DNA of 64,000 nucleotides from Rhyacophila brunnea. Taxonomy: Eukaryota; Arthropoda; Insecta; Trichoptera; Rhyacophilidae. Position 1 is the first letter of the stretch. The number at the start of each line of letters is the position of its first letter. The notes below the pieces were generated by a model that searched no databases, was not told where the DNA came from, and was given only the letters and a program-made list of their open reading frames with translations. A program made the position numbers and the translations under genes. Shown here piece by piece: positions 57,505-64,000 of the stretch. Location of the stretch: the NCBI GenBank assembly GCA_022495005.1, contig JAGYXB010000020.1:1364001-1428000 (forward strand). The letters are read 5' to 3'.

Positions 57505-57900
57505 GGCACTGAATTGCGGATTACGATGGTAGTACTAGTCATTGATTGTTTTAGAATTCAATCCAACCTCTTCGCAATAAATAAAGATTTTCGATTACAT
57601 ACCTATTTCGTTAAAATTATCGCCATTTATTTAAATATGCAACAGTCATCATTGTCTACAAACAGTTTACCATATTTCATTCGAAGTATGATATGAGCAA
57701 TAAGTAGTATCTAGAGTCTGTCTTCTATAAGCTGGCGTGCCGGTTCCCCCTTCAGCATCCATCTCGTTCCCTCCCTTTGAAAACTTGCAATAGGTGAACG
57801 CGATGGCACAATGTTTTCCGTCTGTGTACGCCAGTTTATAGAATACAGACTCTTATCTACTACGATCGAAGTAAACAGCTTCGCGTCACATACTGACTAT
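57505..57900 (+). repeat. Dispersed repeat, copy interrupted by a MITE (paralogue of 51,585-51,835)
   Basis: Alignment by eye to 51,585-51,835 runs from GAATTGCGGATTACGATGGT through AAAGATTTTCG, TTATTTAAATATGCAACA and ACAAACAGTTTACCATAT to ATGAGCAATAAGTAG, and resumes after the insertion with CTACGATCGAAGTAAACAGC against CTACCGTTGAAGTTTACAG. It starts 28 bp outside the 2.3-kb transposon. Confidence 0.82.
57713..57853. mobile_element. MITE, 141 bp, with 26-bp TIRs and TATCT duplication
   Basis: The left end AGAGTCTGTCTTCTATAAGC pairs with the reverse complement of the right end AGAGTCTGTATTCTATAAAC; TGGCGT continues both, giving 24 of 26 matches. TATCT flanks both ends (57,708-57,712 and 57,854-57,858). 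The paralogous repeat at 51,585-51,835 lacks the insert, which confirms it as an insertion. The class is not clear from a 5-bp duplication. Confidence 0.87.
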
Positions 57901-60040
57901 AGTTGGTCTAGGCGCTGACTATATAAACTAGCTAAACGTTTCCGCGTTGTTTACCGATGTTGTTTGCGATTGTTCATCTCTAACTATTCTTTCATGTCTG
58001 ATCCTACGAAGATCATGTGGGCCTTTACAGAGTGTAGGTTGTATTAACAGATGTTTGTGTTTAAGAGAAATGCATGTTTGCCAATTGCTCAACCTACACG
58101 GGGCATACTTTGGGTCCAAACACACATTGAAAAACAGTTTATGATTTTTCTTGCCAGACTCGGCACCCGAACTACAACACAACACGTTTTTATCTTAGTG
58201 CAGCCTGGCAAACAAATTTCAGAGCACACATGTAGATATTATTAATTCTTCTTAGGTATGAATCTTCAATTTTAAATGATTCTTACTAACTTTATCATTA
58301 ACTGTAGCCAATTTTCAGCTTCACTTTTATAATTGTTTTTAAACATTTAGGACAGGTACTATATTCACTTGGGTCGCAAGATAGCGGTCAAGCCAAGCCA
58401 CATGTCGCTGCAAGCTGATCCAAACTGCGGTGCCGTGTGGCTCGATCCTATATTAATATGATGAGAATCCTGGGATATCAGCCCAAGAGTTAGGGTGACG
58501 ATGTGGTGACATGCTCACTTAATTAAATGCAGTATGGTTCGTTTTTACATTGTCAAAATATCTCAGCCACTATAATAGCGAAAACAACTTCTTTTTGGAG
58601 TTCACCTTATTTGAACACACCTGACAGAAGCTTCACATGTTGATGATGATGGTATAATGATGATGACGCAAAAGACAATACGAGTGAATTGCATTTAAAT
58701 TTTGTGGGCTTAATTGAGCCAGAGGCGTGCATATCCGGTATTTCGAATCGCCCAATAAAATCCACTTCAGTATTATTTAATTACTTTCGAGATTCTAGGA
58801 TAATAAAATTACACAAGCTCCAGATTAATATTATTTACTTGTTGCATCACAACTTTTGTGTTTTAAATTAATCATTAATCTTCACGCTTGCTGAATTTAT
58901 TTTTCATACGATCATCGTAATAATCATAAACTATTACTCGTTAATCTAATGTTATTTTGTTTGCCAATCAATAATATTTCGTCAAGTCCTATTGAAGTCA
59001 TAATATATTCTTATTCCCTGACCTATCGTAACTTGTATAAGTACGCCAATGAATAAAATTGAAATCATCTCGCTTCCGACTCAGCGGTTACCGAGGGGGG
59101 TTCAACTTTCGCTGTCCATTAAATTAATGAATTTATTATTTAAATTATTGCATTTTTTTACATTCATATTTATTTTAATTGTTGCTTCTTATTGTAGGTG
59201 CTTAGTTATTATTCATAACTAAATAGGATATTACTGCATATTTGCGGGGTATAATGGTTAATTATCACTATTTTGGTTTATGCAGTTGTAAGTTTGAATT
59301 TCTCGAAATTTTCAATAAATTGACTATATTTTTTCCAATATATTTAGCAACCGGTTTGTGATGATTCATGACTAATAAAATTAGCAAATCGACGCAATCC
59401 TTGTCCAAAATTCTTTTTAACAATCATCAACAGCCATGGTCGACCCACTATTGGATGAAGGCCTCCCCCGGCACATTGCACTATACACAGTTCCTTGGGT
59501 TTTTCCTAACGCGTTTCCTTGTGCTTTTAGTATGTCATTGGAAAATATCAGTCAGACTATCAATATTCGCATCTTCCGTGAGATTTTTTTCCGAAATTAA
59601 AATCGCAAAATATTATTATCGAAAGAAAGTATCGATACCTGGTGGCCCTGCCCGTACTTAGTGAGATCGTTATCCAGCAGATTTTAGAGCGGACCCGTGG
59701 TCATTTAGTGTTTATCAAATACCACCGCAGGCCTACGTTTGTCAAGCGGTTATTCACTCACTGAGTAATGTGTCTAGTTTATCATCATGTCACTAGGTCG
59801 GCGACTTATAGCAAGTCTCACATTCTTATCTGCCTCTATATCCATTGGTTTCTTTCCAATTTTTGGATTCCTCTTACATTGAAAGTCCATGATGCACATG
59901 CATACATTAGCACTGATACCACACATTGGTAGAATATTACGTGTTAAAATAAACCTAATTTAAATAAACATAGAAGTATCTTCTATCAATGATTAACCGA
60001 TTTAGCATTATTTTAAGCAAACCTATTTATTTATTTCCAG
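57901..60040. other. Non-coding stretch, upstream or intronic to adducin
   Basis: It contains an RTE-like fragment at 59,418-59,520 (CAATCATCAACAGCCATGGT, ATTGGATGAAGGCCTCCCCC). No other gene. The last bases, TATTTATTTATTTCCAG, are the polypyrimidine tract and acceptor of the first visible adducin exon, so at least the right part is intron. Confidence 0.5.
59418..59520 (+). repeat. Fragment of the RTE-like interspersed repeat, fourth copy
   Basis: AACAATCATCAACAGCCATG and TATTGGATGAAGGCCTCCCC are in the same order and orientation as the fragments at 19,955, 39,685 and 51,495. It ends with TTCCTTGTGC-like sequence. Confidence 0.6.
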
Positions 60041-60209
60041 ATTCTCAACGGTGCTGAAGAAAAAACAGCCAGGAATAGAAGCCTGATCAGCTGTTTTGAA
60101 GAACAAGATGGCCGACACATCGGAGGCGGATCACCCGCCCACTGCCAATGGGATAAGCACAGAAGATGAGGAGGAGAGACTCAAACAGCGGCCGGCAGAC
60201 ATTGATGCG
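60041..60209 (+). CDS. hts: Adducin (hu-li tai shao), exon with 5' UTR and start codon
   Basis: A textbook acceptor (TTATTTATTTCCAG) precedes 60,041. The ATG at 60,108 (AACAAGATGGCC, a good Kozak context) starts MADTSEADHPPTANGISTED; 34 residues are encoded before the donor GTAATT at 60,210, phase 0. The first 67 bases are 5' UTR, so at least one untranslated exon must lie upstream, outside what I can identify. Adducins cap the fast-growing ends of actin filaments and recruit spectrin at the membrane skeleton; in Drosophila hts is also needed for the germline fusome and ring canals. The acidic, poorly conserved N-terminus is normal for the family. Transcript evidence would fix the true 5' end. 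Confidence 0.9.
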
Positions 60210-61558
60210 GTAATTAATTTATTATATAATACGTATTTGGTGGAAGGAATAGGAAAATACTTTCATAGATACCATTAGTATAATGAAGTATAGCTAAATC
60301 GTTCTACAGTGGCACTATAGGCGACACGCGGTTGTATTGGAATAGTTTTCCGCAATGTTTGTTTCTATGCTAGCAAACAATACCACTACAACTGCATGGT
60401 GGTTTTACCGTGTCCATGGTGCCACTGTATACTGATTTACCCATACCTATATCGAATTTAAAATACAAATTACTGAACGAACAGTGAGTTACCATTTCTG
60501 AATTTTTGAAGCTACCCTTATGCACAAAAGTCATACTTTGAGCACTGTCAGGTTGCTTATATATGAAGTACGCACACCGCTTCATACTGATGTGGTGAAA
60601 CATCAAAATCAATCGTAAATATTATTTATGTACACATAATATGCTGGATGGTAAACAATGTAATCAAATTTAGAATTGATAAAACTAGCAATTATTGTAC
60701 CACTGCGCTGCAGGCCTTTAGAATTCTTTTTATAATTTCAGACAATCCTAATCCGATACATTGATATGTGATTACACCATTTGCACCACTGTATGACCTC
60801 TAACATTTGCTCCCCTATATAAAATTTTTTGTCAAGCACACCTACCTACAAATTTGTATATATTTGGAAGTTTACATGGATTCAAGATCTGAAAAAAATG
60901 TACACCCATATAATAATACCACGTATTTTAAGAATAGATTTCATAGAATTCTGGACGGTGACATTAAAAGTTTTTAAAACTACTGACATTAACATCGGTA
61001 CTTACTGGTAATAATGGCAATCTCACCAACCAAATTGAGAATTGATGTCATGTAAAGCAGCGGTTGGTAACCAGGTGGCCCACCGGTCGTATACGCTGTG
61101 AACATGATTTTTTTTGCATCACATAAATGGTTGACCTATAAAGTGTATATGTTACAAACTGAATTTTCAACAATATTTATGGTTTATAAAATTGTCATTC
61201 ACTAATTTACTGTGTTTGGACACTTTTCAGTTACTAAATCATTTAATGGTAACTAAATCATTCGCCACTCGACTAATCTAAACCAGCCTTTAGATATAAT
61301 ATTTTTCTTCCTAATTCTGTTGATTACAATATGATTATTGATAGAGGGATTTATGCATTTATTGCGTTATTTGGTATCAATAGATAACATACAATTTTGG
61401 TATGATATATTTTACTGCCCATCATTTTATCATCCGTCTCACTCTCTATACATGAAATTAAAACCCCAATGCTTAAATATTTAATGTCATTAATAATGAG
61501 TGATTCAACAATACACAGTTGAAATAAAACTAATTACATCGTATTCATTCCGTTTTAG

Positions 61559-61741
61559 GATGTAAGAGAAATGGAAAGGCGCAAGCGTGTAGAGATGATC
61601 ATGTCATCAAAATTATTCCGGGAAGAGTTGGAACGAATTCTAGATGCCCAACTGAGAGAAGGCGGCGGAGCTGGTCTTCTGCAGCAAATCTCAGATATGA
61701 TGGGAGTGCCTGCGTCGAGGGTTCACGCTGGAACATTCAAG
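61559..61741 (+). CDS. hts: Adducin, coding exon 2
   Basis: The acceptor TTCCGTTTTAG precedes GATGTAAGAGAAATGGAAAG. The exon encodes 61 residues in phase 0, DVREMERRKRVEMIMSSKLF through SDMMGVPASRVHAGTFK. The run from 'R.RV.MIM.S..FR.ELE..' to 'GLLQQI.D.M' is the conserved adducin head-domain start. The predicted donor after AAG is GTTCTC, which departs from the GTAAGT/GTGAGT consensus at the third position; the reading frame is open for another 44 codons past it, ending in a low-complexity, Phe/Val-rich tail unlike any adducin. Both facts make the splice site worth checking, but joining to exon 3 gives a sensible protein. Confidence 0.92.
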
Positions 61742-61764
61742 GTTCTCAATTTTGAAACTATTTT

Positions 61765-62259
61765 TATTACCACATTTGTATTAGCTCATATTCTTGTTTG
61801 TACGGTACAGATTTTTTCTTGTGTCCAGTATAAATTTTTTCTTGTTTATCCAAGATTTGTATTGGACGATTGAAGATTTTTAACTAACTTCCCGACTAGC
61901 TAGACATTTGAAACTTTTAGAATATATCATAACACGACGACAATGCATTCTTTTAATACTTTTAGCCATTTTTAAGCAGAATTGAATTCATTTTCAGTTA
62001 ATTCTGGTTTGTATGTAAAGTTATTATTGTTGGTTTCTAATGGGTTCCTAGCAACTAAATTATTAATATATACATGCGTTACTATCTAAATCAATATGAA
62101 ATGTCAAAATGACATTTCTGTATTCTACATTTATTCAGTATTTCTATCAAATACAATAAAAAGTTTTTATCAATACATAGAATTGTCAAGTTTATATGAT
62201 TCAACAGAAAATTTAAAAATGTGGTATATAATAAGTTCTTTTTATCTTGTAATTATTTA
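61765..62259 (+). repeat. Dispersed repeat, copy B, inside adducin intron 2
   Basis: It matches 5,705-6,180 in the same orientation (for example TTAGCTCATATTCTTGTTTG against TTAGTTCGTATTCTTGTTTG at the left end). It fills about 60% of the 813-bp intron and begins only ~24 bp after the donor site. Confidence 0.8.
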
Positions 62260-62554
62260 ACTTTTCTTATCTTTTCATAAAGTTATTTTCGATTATTATA
62301 TTAATGAATGCATGTAATGATTAATCGGTACCTATATTATGTATAGAAGATTATCTTTCAGTTGATTAATTGAAGAATTCTCTTCATTTTTTAGCAGAAC
62401 TACATCAAATAACATTCTAAAACGAATTTCACATCTTTGTGTTTATTATGGATGAACATTAATTTATTTGAATGCATTTTATCTTGATTTATAGCTTTTT
62501 AATAGTATTTATCAATGATACACATTTCTATAATATCTCATACTTCGTTTCCAG

Positions 62555-62687
62555 TCTTCAAATTGCGTATTACCTATCAACGACATTCGCGGCATGGAAG
62601 GAATGGGCTATGCCAAAGGAGAAAAAATATTGCGTTGTAAATTGGCTGCACTCTACCGACTGATGGACTTGTATGGATGGACACAGG
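62555..62687 (+). CDS. hts: Adducin, coding exon 3
   Basis: The acceptor TACTTCGTTTCCAG precedes TCTTCAAATTGCGTATTACC. The frame encodes SSNCVLPINDIRGMEGMGYA and continues to KLAALYRLMDLYGWTQ, 44 codons plus one base, ending CAGG before the strong donor GTGAGT (phase 1). INDIRG..., 'YAKGEK.LRCKLAA..RL.DL.GW.Q' is the diagnostic start of the adducin class II aldolase-like domain, which in adducins has no known enzymatic role. Confidence 0.95.
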
Positions 62688-63019
62688 GTGAGTTTAGCTC
62701 TCGTTTTTAATATTTTTTTAACACATTTTTATAGTAGTGAACACATTGAGACAATGGATGAAAAACAAACAGAATAATTTCAAAGAAATGTGTCAGCCAA
62801 ATTACTGCAAAAATGCTTTCCTTAATATCTAGAGTTTACCATTAGTTTTTTTAGAATGCTACATAATTCACACGTTACATCTTAATAAAAATAAATAATA
62901 TTCACTTTAATCATTAAAACGTTGAATTAAAATTAAATCATTCAAAAGTGGAAACTATCTACATTGAATTGTCCCGTATGATGATCGATATTAATTAATT
63001 GCTATGTATTGTGAAGCAG

Positions 63020-63187
63020 GCATCGACAACCAGGTGACGGCACGACTCAACGCTGACGAAGAAGTATTCCTGACTGCCCCACGAGGACTCCTGTGCCATG
63101 AAGTGTCAGCGTCATCGCTTGTCAAAGTAGATATGCAAGGAGCCATTGTCGATACCGGAACAACCAACTTTCCCATCAATGTATCAG
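63020..63187 (+). CDS. hts: Adducin, coding exon 4 (last in window)
   Basis: The acceptor GTATTGTGAAGCAG leads into GCATCGACAACCAGGTGACG; with the G carried from exon 3 the codon is GGC. The frame reads GIDNQVTARLNADEEVFLTA, PRGLLCHEVSASSLVKVDMQ and GAIVDTGTTNFPINVS, 55 codons, ending in phase 1 before GTACAG at 63,188. 'ITARL..D.E.FL..P.GLL.HE.TASSL.KVDMQG.IV..GTTNF' is conserved in adducins. The next exon (expected to begin with the GF.LH segment) is not present up to 64,000, so the gene is partial in this window. About 195 residues of a protein usually above 600 are covered. Confidence 0.95.
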
Positions 63188-64000
63188 GTACAGTATATAG
63201 GAATTATACTATAGTTTTTTTTTTATTACTGGTAAACACTGAGTTTGAAATAGTTTCTGTGCTTAGTGTCAGATGCTTAAACACACTTATCTAAGGTGTA
63301 AGGAGGCCGAAACCTGTCATTCAGTGAGTGATAGAATTAATAAATGCAAGTGACAGCTACCAGTCAGATATAATAATATTATTGTACACAGAATTTAGGT
63401 AAGTGTAGTGTTGTAGTTTCGTTTAAATTTTATTTGAAATTCATTTTACATTTAATATAATATATACAAATAAACTAAATACAATGCATTATTTGCTTGA
63501 TTTTTTTGTCAGATGCCACATGCATTTCTAAAGTCTGTCAATATTTGATGGCGGCGCGGCGCCTCTTATGTTTGCTAGGTTAATTTAACTGCGATATCTC
63601 TGTATCTGGCCCTTAGTCATTACAAAATGGCATATCGTTGCTGTAAGATTGGTTTGTCGAATAGACCAAATGTTCAGTAGACGAAAAACAAATTTCATAA
63701 TCCTGTATTTAAATACATGGAGATATTTAAATTGTTATTTTTACAGCATACGAATGATGTATTCATTACCATTACAAAGTAATTTAAAGAAAAGGATGGT
63801 TCTGGCCCATTTAGATACAAAAAAACATTCTGCATTAAAAGGTTGATTTCGACAAAAACAGATATTCGACAAACCAATCCTATAGCGACGATATGGTGTT
63901 GACTACATGATGAAAAAAAATGGTTCATTATTTTGTATTCGCTTTGATTAGATGATCACTGTAATCATCAGCATTTGTTTGGAGTTAGCTTAGTTGTAAA
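63188..64000. other. Adducin intron, start of a longer intron running off the window
   Basis: It starts with GTACAG and stays AT-rich to the end; no acceptor followed by adducin-like codons is seen. Frames near 63,649-63,928 overlap on opposite strands and have no domain. No TIR or SINE signal was found. Confidence 0.55.

Noticed and set aside
63649..63928. Further adducin exon near the window end
   Set aside because: No frame shows the expected conserved adducin segment after GTTNF..N.SG, and no acceptor fits phase 1.

Overview
The window is eukaryotic, AT-rich, gene-poor DNA and almost certainly comes from an insect. The only host gene I can support is the 5' part of an adducin gene (hu-li tai shao type, hts) on the + strand at 60,041-63,187. 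It has four exons with clean reading frames and continues past the right edge. Abundant TAGGTACCTAC-like and AATAATATTAT-like words, together with the repeat types present, suggest a hemipteran such as an aphid or relative. That species guess is an inference; insect is much firmer.

The other roughly 60 kb is intergenic DNA or a long 5' intron of the adducin gene. It holds a layered record of mobile elements, many with terminal inverted repeats (TIRs) and target-site duplications (TSDs) that can be read directly. From left to right: a hAT end (1-23); a hAT MITE (217-638); a larger hAT element (1,004-2,478); a dispersed repeat (5,705-6,180) joined to a ~500-bp foldback (6,178-6,680); a long-TIR MITE (10,704-11,320); a recent 150-bp tandem duplication (12,721-13,018); and an internally deleted I/Jockey-type LINE (20,392-22,334) inserted in the second copy of a ~235-bp tandem duplication. 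Next come two ~151-bp inverted-repeat units (22,618-22,768 and 22,799-22,949), a hAT containing both a mariner and a piggyBac (23,995-27,727), two hammerhead-ribozyme-like motifs (27,894-28,142), a Helitron-like element with an internal minisatellite (31,870-33,293), a Tc1/mariner MITE (36,676-36,833), a LINE 3' fragment (37,925-38,134), more hAT elements (45,268-45,871; 49,816-50,469), tRNA-derived SINE-like copies, and a 2.3-kb DNA transposon with remnants of an insect transposase family I recognise but cannot name (55,168-57,477).

The best-resolved structure is the three-layer nest at 23,995-27,727. The hAT keeps its 8-bp duplication (CAATAGAG), the mariner its TA and 28/29 matching TIR bases, and the piggyBac its TTAA. 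Removing the piggyBac in thought restores the hAT reading frame. I see no prokaryotic-type operons, CRISPR arrays, rRNA genes or intact tRNA genes. Adducin is a spectrin-actin junction protein; its exons are ordinary except for a weak splice donor after exon 2, and a dispersed repeat occupies most of the following intron.
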